Source: Streptomyces sp. SUK 48 (GTDB lineage Bacteria > Actinomycetota > Actinomycetes > Streptomycetales > Streptomycetaceae). Taken from it: a stretch of DNA of 64,000 nt. Both the position numbers and the translations under genes were made by a program. The notes beneath the pieces were generated by a model. That model saw only the letters and a list, made by a program, of their open reading frames with translations, was not told where the DNA came from and ran no database searches. Below, piece after piece: positions 33,556 through 42,246 of this stretch. Where the stretch lies: NCBI RefSeq assembly GCF_009650765.1, contig NZ_CP045740.1, forward strand, positions 372,001 through 436,000. The letters are read 5' to 3'. How positions within the stretch are numbered: the stretch's first letter is position 1; each line of letters opens with the position of its first letter.

Positions 33556-35670
33556 TCAGGCGGACTTCCGGATCTCCAGCAGGTCCGGGATCGGGGCGAG
33601 ATCCTCCAGGAGCTGGCCCGTGGCGCCGTTCAGCCGCCGGCGGTCGGCGGCCGGGAGCTTCTCGACGGGGGTCCAGTGGCCGCCGTCGTGCGCCGCGTCC
33701 AGCAGCTTCTGCACCCGGTCGATGCCGGTGTCGGCGGTCGGCAGCACCTCGGGGGCGCGGCCGGTGAGCAGCGGCTTGAGCACGGTGAGCAGCTCGCGGG
33801 TGCCGGCGAGGTTGGCGTCGGCGGTGGCGAGGTTGGTGCCGCTGCCCTCGTCGGTGTCGCCGGTCAGCTCGAACTGGAGGGTGTTCTCCAGGATCTCGTG
33901 CGCGCGCAGCGGCAGGTCGCCGGGGTCGAAGTCCTGGTCCGGGAACGCCCGCCGCAGCCCGGCCGCGTCCGTGCTGAGCTGCCGGGCGGGCCCGGTCAGC
34001 TGCTCGGCCGACCGGCCGTGCCACAGCCCGTACTCCAGGCGCAGGAAGCCGCTGAAGCCCTTGTCCCGCGTGCCGCCGGGCAGGCCGTCGGCGCGGCCGT
34101 CGATCTTCTTGTCGAAGTCCTCGAAGGTGCCGTAGGCGGCGCCGAGGGAGGCGTAGGTGCGGTGGGCCGTGAGCCAGTCGGTGCGGGCCTTGCCGAGGTG
34201 GCCGCCCTCGATGTCGTGCTGGAGGGTGCCCGTCTGCCCGACGAGGGTGTCCAGACCCTTGCCGACGTACGCCTTGTACGCCTTCAGGGGCGCGGCGAGG
34301 TCCTGCTCGGAGACGGGGGCGACCGGCTTGGCGGTGCCGCCGCCGGTGACGGTGACCGCCTTGGAGGTGACGGCCTTGCCGCTCGCGGGGACGCAGCGCC
34401 AGGCGTAGGTGCCGCCGGCGACGGTGGCGACGAGGTCGCGGGTGGTGCCGGGGGCGAGGCCCTCGATCTCGCCGTAGACCGCGTCGGTGGACGGGTCGAC
34501 CAGGTAGACCTCGGACGCCTGGCGGCCGGTGTTGTGCATCTGGAAGGTCTGCCGGCCGGGCTCGGGCGCGGTGAAGCCCTTGCCGCAGTCGGTCTCGGAG
34601 ACCGCGACGGTCTGGTCACCGGCGGGCTTGGGGCGGCCGAGGGCGACGAAGAGTCCGGCGACGAGGGCGGGTACGGCGACCACGGCGGCCGGGATCACCC
34701 AGGCCGGGCGGCGCCGGGCGGCGGCCTTCGGCGCGGCGGCTCCTTCACCGGGCCCGTCGACACCGGACTCGTCTCCACCGGACCCGTCTTCACCGGACCC
34801 GTCGGCGGACCCCTGGGCGGCCGGCACGGGAGCGGGCTCCGGCCTGGCCCTGGGCGTGGTGCCGCGCATGCCGCGCACGAACAGGGTCATCACCACGGCG
34901 AGGTAGACGGCGTAGGCGGTCACCTGGAGCCAGGTCATGGTGGGCGTCAGGTTGAAGACGCCCTGGACCAGAGTGCTGTACCAGGAGCCGGCGTCGATGC
35001 TGCCGGCGAGGTCGACGGCGTAGGCCGTTTTGCCGGGCAGCACGCCGCCCTCCTGGAGGTCGCGCAGGCCGTAGCCGAGGACGCCCGCGGCGATGACGAT
35101 CAGGACGACGCCGGTGGCGGTGAAGAACTTCGTCAGGTTGATCTTCAGGACCCTGCGGTACAGGCCCCAGCACAGCCCCGCCGCGAGCACCAGGCCGATG
35201 GCCGCGCCGGTCAGCGGGCCCGCGGACTCACCGGCCGCCTGGGCGGTGGTCCACAGGAACAGGGCGGTCTCCAGGCCCTCGCGGCCGACCGCCAGGAAGG
35301 AGGTGAGGATCAGCATGCCGGAGCCCATGGCGAGGGCGCCGGTGACCTTCTGCTTCAGCTCGCTGGAGAGATTGCGGGCCGAGCGGCGCATCCAGAACAC
35401 CATGGCGGTGACGAACGCGACGGCGATCACGCTGAGGACGCCGCCGAATGCCTCCTGGGCGGTCTGCGGCATGGACGCGGCGGTGAAGGTGAGGACCGCG
35501 CCGAAGCTCATCGCGACGGCGATCGCGGCCAGCACACCGGTCCACACCTGCGGCAGCCGCGAGCGGGCTTCGGCACGCACCAGGGTGGCGACCAGGATGG
35601 AGACGATGAGTCCGGCTTCCAGTCCCTCTCTCAACCCGATCAGGAAACTCGGAAACGCGTCGTCCCACAT
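33556..35670 (-). CDS. efeU: EfeU-EfeO fusion: FTR1 iron permease with periplasmic-type EfeO domain
   Basis: 704 residues from ATG 35670. Residues 1-285 are an FTR1/EfeU permease with seven helices and two R-E-x-x-E iron motifs ([25 protein letters not shown]). A charged Gly/Asp/Ser linker and another helix (about 320-345) lead to an extracellular EfeO part: a cupredoxin-like domain ([28 protein letters not shown]) and an M75-peptidase/imelysin-like domain ([35 protein letters not shown]). It imports iron together with EfeB. GGAGGG at 9 nt supports 35670; ATG 35706 is less likely because an iron-box-like site covers it. Confidence 0.92.
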   Translation of the reverse strand: MWDDAFPSFLIGLREGLEAGLIVSILVATLVRAEARSRLPQVWTGVLAAIAVAMSFGAVLTFTAASMPQTAQEAFGGVLSVIAVAFVTAMVFWMRRSARNLSSELKQKVTGALAMGSGMLILTSFLAVGREGLETALFLWTTAQAAGESAGPLTGAAIGLVLAAGLCWGLYRRVLKINLTKFFTATGVVLIVIAAGVLGYGLRDLQEGGVLPGKTAYAVDLAGSIDAGSWYSTLVQGVFNLTPTMTWLQVTAYAVYLAVVMTLFVRGMRGTTPRARPEPAPVPAAQGSADGSGEDGSGGDESGVDGPGEGAAAPKAAARRRPAWVIPAAVVAVPALVAGLFVALGRPKPAGDQTVAVSETDCGKGFTAPEPGRQTFQMHNTGRQASEVYLVDPSTDAVYGEIEGLAPGTTRDLVATVAGGTYAWRCVPASGKAVTSKAVTVTGGGTAKPVAPVSEQDLAAPLKAYKAYVGKGLDTLVGQTGTLQHDIEGGHLGKARTDWLTAHRTYASLGAAYGTFEDFDKKIDGRADGLPGGTRDKGFSGFLRLEYGLWHGRSAEQLTGPARQLSTDAAGLRRAFPDQDFDPGDLPLRAHEILENTLQFELTGDTDEGSGTNLATADANLAGTRELLTVLKPLLTGRAPEVLPTADTGIDRVQKLLDAAHDGGHWTPVEKLPAADRRRLNGATGQLLEDLAPIPDLLEIRKSA

Positions 35671-35698
35671 GCCCTGCGGCCCTCCCGGAAAACTAAGC

Positions 35699-35717
35699 GA
35701 AGGCATGCCTCACCTTC
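35699..35717. promoter_or_regulatory. Iron-box-like site upstream of efe operon
   Basis: GAAGGCATGCCTCACCTTC shares 11 of 19 positions with the DmdR iron box including both AGG/CCT cores and CTCACCT. A perfect CCTACGTAGG palindrome follows at 35737-35746. Location directly before an iron-uptake operon makes iron repression likely. Confidence 0.4.
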
Positions 35718-35827
35718 GCGGACCATGATGACCACACCTACGTAGGCAACCGGTCACGATCCGGTAATACACGGGCAAAGTCCGGGAACGTTCCCCTGTC
35801 CATGTCCGCCGGTCGCCCGGCGAACGT

Positions 35828-35841
35828 CTACAAATGTGTAG
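35828..35841. promoter_or_regulatory. CTACA-N4-TGTAG dyad (BlaI/MecI-like)
   Basis: A 5-bp perfect inverted repeat, CTACA-AATG-TGTAG, within a lower-GC patch 43 nt upstream of the DedA gene. The TACA/TGTA core is the pattern of BlaI/MecI operators; a BlaI-family gene lies at 42247. Confidence 0.35.
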
Positions 35842-35883
35842 TCACATGTTGTCGAAGCAAGTCGAAGGAAAGGGTGTGCGGCC

Positions 35884-36543
35884 GTGGCCACTCCCCCACA
35901 ACTGGCGTCGCAGCTCGCGGTCAATGTGCTCGACGCCCACTCGCTGCTGGCCGCCTTCGGCGTGGCCGGCGTCGGCGTGGTGCTCTTCGCGGAGACGGGC
36001 CTGCTGATCGGGTTCTTCCTGCCCGGGGACTCGCTGCTGTTCACGGCGGGCCTGCTGTGCACGGGCTCGGCCGACCGCGGGCTGCATCTCTCGCTCGGCC
36101 CGCTGCTGGTCGCGGCGGCGCTCGGCGCGCTGACGGGCTCCCAGTGCGGGTTCCTGATCGGCCGCAAGGCGGGCGGCGCGCTGCTGGCCCGCACCCGTTC
36201 GGTGAAACTGCGCGAGGGCGCCGAGCGCGCGGAGGAGCTGCTGGACCGGTACGGCCACGCGAAGGCGATCGTGCTGGCCCGCTTCGTGCCCGTGGTGCGT
36301 ACGGTGCTGAACCCGATGGCGGGCGCGCTGGGCGTACCGGCCCGCACCTTCACCCTCTGGCAGGTGATCGGCGGCCTGGTCTGGAGCCTCGGTCTCACGC
36401 TGGGCGGGTACGCGCTGGGGTCCTCGATCCCGAACGTCGACAAGTACCTGCTGCCGGTGATCGCGCTGATCGTCCTGGTCTCGCTGATCCCGCTCGCCGC
36501 GGAGGTGCTGCGTTCGCGCAGGGCGGCGAAGGAGACGCCGTGA
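35884..36543 (+). CDS. DedA family membrane protein
   Basis: 219 residues from GTG 35884. SNARE-associated/DedA motifs: ETGLLIGFFLPGDSLLFTAGLL and RKAGGALLARTR, then the conserved DRYGHAKAIVLARFVPVVRTVLNPMAGALG with functional Arg/Pro residues. Five or six hydrophobic segments. DedA proteins are lipid scramblases/flippases for undecaprenyl-phosphate or phosphatidylethanolamine; which lipid is unknown. The PAP2 phosphatase gene 13 nt downstream fits a shared role in recycling lipid carriers. Confidence 0.93.
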   Translation: MATPPQLASQLAVNVLDAHSLLAAFGVAGVGVVLFAETGLLIGFFLPGDSLLFTAGLLCTGSADRGLHLSLGPLLVAAALGALTGSQCGFLIGRKAGGALLARTRSVKLREGAERAEELLDRYGHAKAIVLARFVPVVRTVLNPMAGALGVPARTFTLWQVIGGLVWSLGLTLGGYALGSSIPNVDKYLLPVIALIVLVSLIPLAAEVLRSRRAAKETP

Positions 36544-36556
36544 CGGGCCCGGCGGC

Positions 36557-37288
36557 GTGCGGGCCGATACCGCGGACGGCGGGGGCGTGCCGGGCCTGGC
36601 CGCCGTCGGCCTCGTGAGCCGCCGCGGGACCGCGGCCCTCGTCGCTCTCGGCGTCTGCGCCTGGTCCGCGTTCGCGGCGCTGACCCTGATCGTGGTCTCG
36701 CGGCACGGCGCCCCGCTCCCCCCGGACCGCGCCCTGCTCGCCTGGTCCCTGGGGCACCGGTCACCGGTGGCGGTCGCCGCGGCGCGCGGGCTCACCGGCA
36801 CGGGCACGGGGGCGGTGCCGTACGCCCTGGTGATCGCGGCCGGACTGATCGCGGGCCGGACGTCCCGGCAGCGGTACACCGCCGTCCTCCTGGGCCTGCT
36901 CTGCCTCGCCCTGGGTCAGGCGGTGCGGTACGGCGTGATGGGCCTGGTCGGCCGGGTCCGGCCCCCCTACGGGGGCTGGGAGGTGCTCGCCTCCGGCTGG
37001 TCGTACCCCTCCGGGCACACCACCACCTCGGCGCTGACGGCCGGGCTGCTGATCACCGCGCTGTGGCTGCGGGCCCCGCGCGGCCGGGGCGCGCTGATGT
37101 TCCTGGCCGCCTGCTGGGGCGCGGGGGTCGGGCTGACCCGGATCTTCCTCGGGGTGCACTGGTGCACGGATGTGCTGGGCGGCTGGCTGTTCGCGGCGGG
37201 CTGGCTCGCGGCGGCGCTCACGGCGGCGGCCCGGTGGCTGCCCGTCGACCTCAGGACCGACACCGAAGATACTAAGGCAACTTTATAA
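36557..37288 (+). CDS. PAP2 superfamily phosphatase
   Basis: 243 residues, six transmembrane helices. The tripartite acid-phosphatase signature is present: RYGVMGLVGRVRPP (KxxxxxxRP type, with Arg), YPSGHTTT and GLTRIFLGVHWCTDVLGG (SRxxxxxHxxxD type, with Thr). Likely dephosphorylates undecaprenyl diphosphate or phosphatidic acid. GTG 36557 follows DedA in the same direction. The last sense codon (37283-37285) is TTA and lies inside the dyad upstream of the MarR gene. Confidence 0.9.
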   Translation: MRADTADGGGVPGLAAVGLVSRRGTAALVALGVCAWSAFAALTLIVVSRHGAPLPPDRALLAWSLGHRSPVAVAAARGLTGTGTGAVPYALVIAAGLIAGRTSRQRYTAVLLGLLCLALGQAVRYGVMGLVGRVRPPYGGWEVLASGWSYPSGHTTTSALTAGLLITALWLRAPRGRGALMFLAACWGAGVGLTRIFLGVHWCTDVLGGWLFAAGWLAAALTAAARWLPVDLRTDTEDTKATL

Positions 37289-37298
37289 GCTAGCCTTA
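37273..37298. promoter_or_regulatory. TAAGGC-N14-GCCTTA operator-like dyad
   Basis: Perfect 6-bp outer inverted repeat with an inner CTTTATAAG palindrome immediately before the MarR ATG (37303). TAGCCT at 37291-37296 could be the -10 of a leaderless transcript. Probable MarR autoregulatory operator; it overlaps the 3' end of the PAP2 gene. Confidence 0.55.
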
Positions 37299-37302
37299 TC
37301 AT

Positions 37303-37743
37303 ATGAGTGATGATCTGGACCCCGAGGCGGTCGCCTCGGACCTGCTCGGGAGCATCGGCGTGCTGGTGCGCCGCGTACGTCAGGTGCCGGTCGAGGGCGG
37401 GCTGACGCTCCCCGAGCGCGGCGCGCTGGCGCAGCTGGACCGCTCGGGCCCCACCACCTCCTCGGCGCTGGCCCGGGACGCGCAGATCACCGCGCAGTCC
37501 ATGGGGGCGACGCTCGGCGCGCTCCAGGCCCGGGGGCTGGTCGAACGGCGCCGCGATCCGGACGACGGCAGGCGCGTGGTGCTGACGGTGACCGACGCCG
37601 GACGGCAGGCGCTGCGGGACAAGCGCAACGCGCGGGCCGAACTCATCGCGGGCGCCCTGACCGGCGGCGCGTTCACTCCGGCGGAGCTGGAGCGGCTCGC
37701 GGCGGCCGCGCCGCTGCTGCGGCGGCTGGCCCAGAGCATCTGA
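37303..37743 (+). CDS. MarR-family regulator
   Basis: 146 residues. Winged helix with TLPERGALAQLDRSGPTTSSALARDAQITAQSMGATLGALQARGLVERRRDPDDGRRVVLTVTDAGRQ, the DxDDGR wing being diagnostic for MarR. The C-terminal helices form the dimer. No ribosome site precedes the ATG, which follows an AT-rich operator-like dyad. It once must have controlled the MFS gene 46 nt downstream, now a pseudogene, and the isochorismatase. Confidence 0.93.
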   Translation: MSDDLDPEAVASDLLGSIGVLVRRVRQVPVEGGLTLPERGALAQLDRSGPTTSSALARDAQITAQSMGATLGALQARGLVERRRDPDDGRRVVLTVTDAGRQALRDKRNARAELIAGALTGGAFTPAELERLAAAAPLLRRLAQSI

Positions 37744-37789
37744 CGCCGACGCCCCCCTCGCGCCGACGGACCTTCGAGGAAGCAGGCCG

Positions 37790-38340
37790 ATGACGGACCC
37801 TCCCCTCACGCATGCCCCGAGCTCCTCACCGGGTGACCGGTACGACCGCTCACCCGGTGACCGGTACAAGCGGACGGCGCTGACGAACACGACCGCCGCG
37901 GTCTTCATGTCCGCGCTGGACGGGCTCAGTCGTCCTGATCGCCCTGCCGATCGACTTCGGCTACGGGGCCACGGCCGTCTCGATCGGCGTGTTCTTCTCC
38001 CTGATGATCGCCGGCTCGGCCCGGCGCCTGCCGCACACCCTCGCCGCGGGCCTGCACCGGCAGGGCATGCCCGCCGCCGTCGCCGCCCGGGTCGGCGGTC
38101 TGCCCCCGGTCTCCTCGCTGTTCGCCGCCCAGCTCGGCGTCAATCCGGTCCGGCATCTGCCGGCGCCCGGCGGCGCCCTGACCCGGCTGACCCCGGCGCG
38201 GCAACATGCCCTGACCGGGCGGGAGTTCTTCCCGAAGCTGATCTCCGGGCCCTTCCACTCCGGTCCGGTGATCGTGTTCGCCTTCGGCGCCGCCCTCGCC
38301 TTCCTCGCCGCGACCGCCTCGCTGCTGCGCGGCGCCGGCA
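37790..38340 (+). pseudogene. MFS (DHA2) exporter, internally deleted and frameshifted
   Basis: The start MTDPPLTHAPSSSPGDRY leads to TALTNTTAAVFMSALDG, the first helix of DHA2 exporters. One extra G at 37922-37924 then shifts frame; the other frame reads VVLIALP and jumps almost at once to ATAVSIGVFFSLMIAGSARRLP, PVSSLFAAQLGVNP and GREFFPKLISGPFHSGPVIV, which is the C-terminal end of such exporters. About 300 residues of the middle are missing. It cannot be functional. A SPGDRY repeat near the start reflects a 24-nt tandem duplication. Confidence 0.75.
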
Positions 38341-38489
38341 CCCCCGCGCGGACCCCGGGACCGCGCGAGGCCGGTGACACGGCCGCGCGGCCGGACCGGC
38401 GCACCAGCGCCTGGGACACCGCCCGGCCCGGGCCCCTTCGCACCGGGCCAGGACCCGCACCACGGACATCCACAGGACAAGGAACCACC

Positions 38490-39074
38490 ATGGCACTGAC
38501 CACGATCGACCCGGCGTGCGCCGTCGTCGTCATCGATCTCCAGAAAGGCATCGTCTCCGCCCACGCCGACGCCTCGGTGACCGCGGCCGTAGAGCGTTCG
38601 GCCCAACTGGCCGGCGAGTTCCGGCGGCACGGCCTGCCGGTGGTCCTCGTCAACGTCACCGGACGCGCGCCGGGCCGTACGGACGCCGTAAGGTCCCGGG
38701 ACGCCGGCCGGTCCGGGGGCGGGGCCGAGCGGCCGTCGGACTGGGCCGAGCTCGTGGACGAACTGGACGTCCGGCCGGGCGATCATCTGATCACCAAGCG
38801 GCGGCGCAGCGCGTTCCACGACACCGGGCTCGACACCCTGCTGCGGGACCTGGGCGTCACCCAGGTCGTGCTCACCGGCATCTCGACCAGTTCGGGCGTG
38901 GAGTCGACGGCCCGCTCGGCCTGCGACCACGGCTACCACGTGGTCCTGGCCACCGACGCCATGGCCGACCCGGACGCCGAGGCCCACCGGCACAGCGTCC
39001 GGCGCGTCTTCCCCAAGCTCGGCGAGACCGCCACCACCGCCGAGGTCGTCACCATGCTGGGGGCGACGCGATGA
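38490..39074 (+). CDS. Isochorismatase-like protein without the catalytic cysteine
   Basis: 194 residues from ATG 38490 (AAGGA at 6 nt). The fold is clear: CAVVVIDLQKGIV with Asp16, ITKRRRSAFHDTGLDTLLRDLGVTQVVLTG with Lys103, but the cysteine of the usual N-x-C-V-E-x-T is glycine (STSSGVEST, Gly136). It may be inactive as a cysteine hydrolase or use a different chemistry. It follows the broken exporter, a common Streptomyces neighbour pair under MarR control, and overlaps the next gene by 4 nt. Confidence 0.88.
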   Translation: MALTTIDPACAVVVIDLQKGIVSAHADASVTAAVERSAQLAGEFRRHGLPVVLVNVTGRAPGRTDAVRSRDAGRSGGGAERPSDWAELVDELDVRPGDHLITKRRRSAFHDTGLDTLLRDLGVTQVVLTGISTSSGVESTARSACDHGYHVVLATDAMADPDAEAHRHSVRRVFPKLGETATTAEVVTMLGATR

Positions 39075-39631
39075 GCCTCCTGGGCCGGCTTCTGCGGAAC
39101 CGCAGGGCGGGCGAGACCCATGCCGCGTGGCACCTGCACAACCTCCAGGGTCCCGGGCAACTGACCCTCACCAGCCGGGACTTCGGCGACGGTGAGGTCA
39201 TGCCGCTCCAGCAGTGCGCGAAGGCCGTCGGCGGCGCCGACCTCTCGCCCCACCTGGCCTGGACGGCCCCGCCGGCCGGGACCGCCCAGCTCCTGCTGGT
39301 GGTCGAGGACATCGACGTCCCGATGGCGAAGCCCGCCGTGCACTGCCTCGCCCTGATCGACCCGGCGGCCGAGCACCTCGCCCCGGGCGCCCTCGGATCA
39401 CGGCGACCAGCCCCCGGCGTACGGCTGTTGCGCTCCACGATCGGCCGCGGCTACCACGGTCCGGCCCCGATCAAGGGGCACGGTCCCCACCGCTACACCT
39501 TCCAGCTGTTCGCCCTGGCCACCCCCGTGGGCCTGCCGCGGCCGGACCGGGCCCGCCCCCGCGCCCTCCTGCCCGCCGTCACCGCCCCGGTCCTCGCCCG
39601 CGGCCGTCTGACCGGCGTCTACGAGCGCTGA
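39071..39631 (+). CDS. YbhB/YbcL-type (PEBP, Raf kinase inhibitor-like) protein
   Basis: 186 residues. PEBP motifs: LTLTSRDFGDGEVMPLQQ, DLSPHLAWTAPPAGTAQLLLVVEDIDVP, GYHGPAPIKGHGPHRYTFQLFALA. The ligand pocket residues D-x-D and G-P-H-R-Y are present. The bacterial role is unknown. ATG 39071 overlaps the isochorismatase stop (ATGA), indicating coupling. Confidence 0.92.
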   Translation: MSLLGRLLRNRRAGETHAAWHLHNLQGPGQLTLTSRDFGDGEVMPLQQCAKAVGGADLSPHLAWTAPPAGTAQLLLVVEDIDVPMAKPAVHCLALIDPAAEHLAPGALGSRRPAPGVRLLRSTIGRGYHGPAPIKGHGPHRYTFQLFALATPVGLPRPDRARPRALLPAVTAPVLARGRLTGVYER

Positions 39632-39689
39632 CCTTCCCGGCCCGCCAGGGGCGTGGTCCGCTGCCGTGCGAATGACGTCCCGTCGGGGT

Positions 39690-40544
39690 TCAGGGCGCCA
39701 CGTGCGGGCCGTCCGGGCGGCCGTCGCGCTGGCGCACCATCTCCCGGCTCAGCTCCTCGGTCTCGGCCTCCGGCAGCCGTTCGTAGCCGTCCTCGGTGAT
39801 GAACGAGAGGATCGGGAAGATACGGCGGTTGAGGTCGGGCCCGCCGGTGGCCGAGTCGTCGTCGGCGGCGTCGTACAGCGCGTGCAGCGCGGCGAGGGCG
39901 GCCTCGCGGCGGGTCAGGCCGGGCCGGTAGAGCTTCTTGAGCGCGCCGCGGGCGTACGGCGAACCGGAGCCCTCGGCGTGGAACTCCCGCTTCTCGTACA
40001 GTCCGCCCGCCGCGTCGTAGGCGAAGATGCGGCCGCCCTCGCCGGTGGGCGCGCCGAGGTCGTACCCGGCGAGCAGGGGGACGACGACGAGGCCCTGCAT
40101 GGCCTGGGCGAGGTTCTGCCGGATCATGGCCGCGAGGCGGGTCGCCTTCGCGCCCAGCGTCATCGGAATGCCCTCGATCTTCTCGAAGTGGGCGAGTTCG
40201 ACCTGGTAGAGCCGCACCATGTCGAGGGCGAGTCCGACGGTGCCGGCGAAGGCGACGGCCGTGTGGTCGTCGGCGGGGTGGACCTTCTCCAGGTCGCGCT
40301 GGGCGATCAGGTTGCCCATGGTGGCCCGGCGGTCCCCGGCGAGCAGCACGCCGTCGCCGTAGGTGAGCGCGAGCACCGTGGTGCCGTGCGGGAAGCTGTC
40401 CGGGGCCGCGCTCGTGCCGGGTGGCAGCGGGGACGCAGTGGGCAGCAGCCGGGGCCGGTGGGCGGCCAGGAACTCGGCGAAGGACGAGCTTCCCGGCGTG
40501 AAGAACGCCTCGTCCATGAGCCCGGCGGTGTCGTTCCCCGTCAT
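39690..40544 (-). CDS. prcB: Orphan 20S proteasome beta subunit
   Basis: 284 residues from ATG 40544 (GGAGGGG at 7 nt). A 54-residue propeptide ends at HG, exposing the nucleophile in TTVLALTYGDGVLLAGDRRA. With Thr55 as Thr1, Asp17 and Lys33 of the mature enzyme (AGDRR, LEKVH) are all present, so it should be proteolytically active once processed. The body (AGTVGLALDMVRLYQVELAHFEKIEG) is typical. No alpha subunit, Pup or ligase gene is near, unlike the usual prcBA operon; it could be a second copy used in an alternative core. Confidence 0.9.
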   Translation of the reverse strand: MTGNDTAGLMDEAFFTPGSSSFAEFLAAHRPRLLPTASPLPPGTSAAPDSFPHGTTVLALTYGDGVLLAGDRRATMGNLIAQRDLEKVHPADDHTAVAFAGTVGLALDMVRLYQVELAHFEKIEGIPMTLGAKATRLAAMIRQNLAQAMQGLVVVPLLAGYDLGAPTGEGGRIFAYDAAGGLYEKREFHAEGSGSPYARGALKKLYRPGLTRREAALAALHALYDAADDDSATGGPDLNRRIFPILSFITEDGYERLPEAETEELSREMVRQRDGRPDGPHVAP

Positions 40545-40571
40545 CTGCTTCCCCTCCATAGACACGCGGTA

Positions 40572-42092
40572 TCACCCGTCTCCTACCTGACGCGGCCGAA
40601 TGGGAAACCCCTCCCCGCGCCCCGGCGTGTAGTACACCCGTCGGCTTTCGGCCGCGACCCACGGCCAACCGCGGGCGTACGGGGGCGGTTTCGCCCCGGC
40701 CGGTACGAGAGTGGCCGTCGGGACCTGCTCGGCCGTGCGCGCGATCGCGGCCGCCGTCGTGTCGGCGTTGGGGCCGGCGGTCGCCGCCGAGGCGCAGCCG
40801 GCGTAGAAGGCGACGGGCAGCGCGTCCGCGCCGGTGACCAGGCAGGGGGCGCGCACGCCGAGGCGGTGCAGGGTGACGGCGGTGCGCGACCAGGAGCGGT
40901 GGCCGGCGGTGGCGACGTCCGCGGTGCGTACCAGGACGGTCAGTTGGGCGCCGAGGTGCACGGTGAACACCAGGCAGAGCGCGCCCGCGGCCACCGGGCG
41001 CCAGGGCCGGGGCGGGGCGCTCGCCAGGCGGAGCAGCGCGGCGGCGAGGGGCGGGGCGAGCAGCGCGTAGGCGGGCAGCAGGAAGCGGGGGGCCGCGTAG
41101 CCGATCAGGAACAGGTAGGGGAAAGCGGCCGACGCCGCGCAGGCGAGCGGCAGCGCCGTGGCCGCCGTACGTCCGGCGCGGACCGCGAAGAACAGGGCGA
41201 GCGCGGCGAGGAGGGGCAGCGCGCACCACCAGAAGGTGACGAGCGGGCCGGGCAGCGCGCCGGCGCAGGGGCGGCACAGGGTGCGTCCGCCGAGGCTGCG
41301 CAACTGATCGGTGACGGCGAGGTGCCAGCCGAGGCCGCCCTGGATCGCCGAGCCCTCGGCCAGCCGGTGGAGCAGGCCGCCGTAGCGCAGATACGCCTCG
41401 GTCACCCACTCGGCGGCCCCGGCCGCGAGCCCGGCGAGCAGCGCGGTCAGCCGCCGCCAGTGCCGGTGCCACAGGCCGAGGGCGAGCAGCGGCAGCACGA
41501 CCCACACCGCGTCCATGGGGCGCATCCCGCCCATCAGCGCGGCGCCTGCGGCGAGGCCCCCGAGCGCGGCCCGGCGGGACGGGGGCGCGCCCGCGCGCAG
41601 GTAGGAGCCGACCGTGATCAGCGCCCCGGTGGCGACCCAGTAGTTGGGCATGGCCTGGAGGCCGTAGAAGAGGGTCACCCACAGGGAGGCGAGGAGGGCG
41701 GCGGCGAGGGCGAGGACGCGGGGTGGGAAGAGGCCGCGCCAGGTCCGCAGCGCCAGGTACAGGGCGAGGCCGGAGAGGACGGCGAGGTAGCAGCGCAGCA
41801 GGACAGTCGAGGACGACCACGCGGCGACCGGCGCGACGAGCAGGGAGATGCCGCGGGCCCGGGGCGCGCTGAAGAAGGCGGCGGGGGCGTGGGCGCCGAC
41901 CTGGCTGACGTACACCGCCTCGTCCCAGCCGAGTCCCATCCCGGGCCGGACCAGGAGCAGTTGGGCGAGGGTGAAGGCGGCGGCGACGGCCGCGAGCGGG
42001 AGGGCGGCCCGGGGGTTGCGGGCGGCGTCGGACGGGGGCCGGGCGCGGGCGGACCGCGTCCCGGTGGGTACGGCGTCGGCGGTGCCGGTCAT
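40572..42092 (-). CDS. Multi-pass membrane protein, glycosyltransferase-39-like
   Basis: About 506 residues with roughly 11 transmembrane helices. Near the N-terminus MGLGWDEAVYVSQVGAHAP carries the D-E pair in the first extracellular loop typical of ArnT/PMT-like (GT-C) glycosyltransferases, which use polyprenyl-phosphate sugars. A large C-terminal extracellular part follows. It resembles the hypothetical actinobacterial GT-C proteins; the acceptor is unknown. A GGGGAGG directly precedes two tandem ATG codons (42095, 42092). Confidence 0.8.
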   Translation of the reverse strand: MTGTADAVPTGTRSARARPPSDAARNPRAALPLAAVAAAFTLAQLLLVRPGMGLGWDEAVYVSQVGAHAPAAFFSAPRARGISLLVAPVAAWSSSTVLLRCYLAVLSGLALYLALRTWRGLFPPRVLALAAALLASLWVTLFYGLQAMPNYWVATGALITVGSYLRAGAPPSRRAALGGLAAGAALMGGMRPMDAVWVVLPLLALGLWHRHWRRLTALLAGLAAGAAEWVTEAYLRYGGLLHRLAEGSAIQGGLGWHLAVTDQLRSLGGRTLCRPCAGALPGPLVTFWWCALPLLAALALFFAVRAGRTAATALPLACAASAAFPYLFLIGYAAPRFLLPAYALLAPPLAAALLRLASAPPRPWRPVAAGALCLVFTVHLGAQLTVLVRTADVATAGHRSWSRTAVTLHRLGVRAPCLVTGADALPVAFYAGCASAATAGPNADTTAAAIARTAEQVPTATLVPAGAKPPPYARGWPWVAAESRRVYYTPGRGEGFPIRPRQVGDG

Positions 42093-42224
42093 CATCCTCC
42101 CCTGCGCCCCGGGCGGGGCGGAACCGGAAAGGACCACCCCATCACGGACCGGCCCCGGATCCCGGGCGGACCCGCCGCTCGCCCCCGGTGTCCGGCACGG
42201 CGGTACGGCCCTCGGGCGCCGCCA

Positions 42225-42236
42225 CTACGCGCTGTA
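42225..42236. promoter_or_regulatory. BlaI-like half-dyad upstream of the BlaI gene
   Basis: CTAC-GCGC-TGTA, 10 nt before the start codon, keeps the TAC/GTA halves of BlaI operators and could serve autoregulation. Weak. Confidence 0.25.
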
Positions 42237-42246
42237 AGGTGGGACC

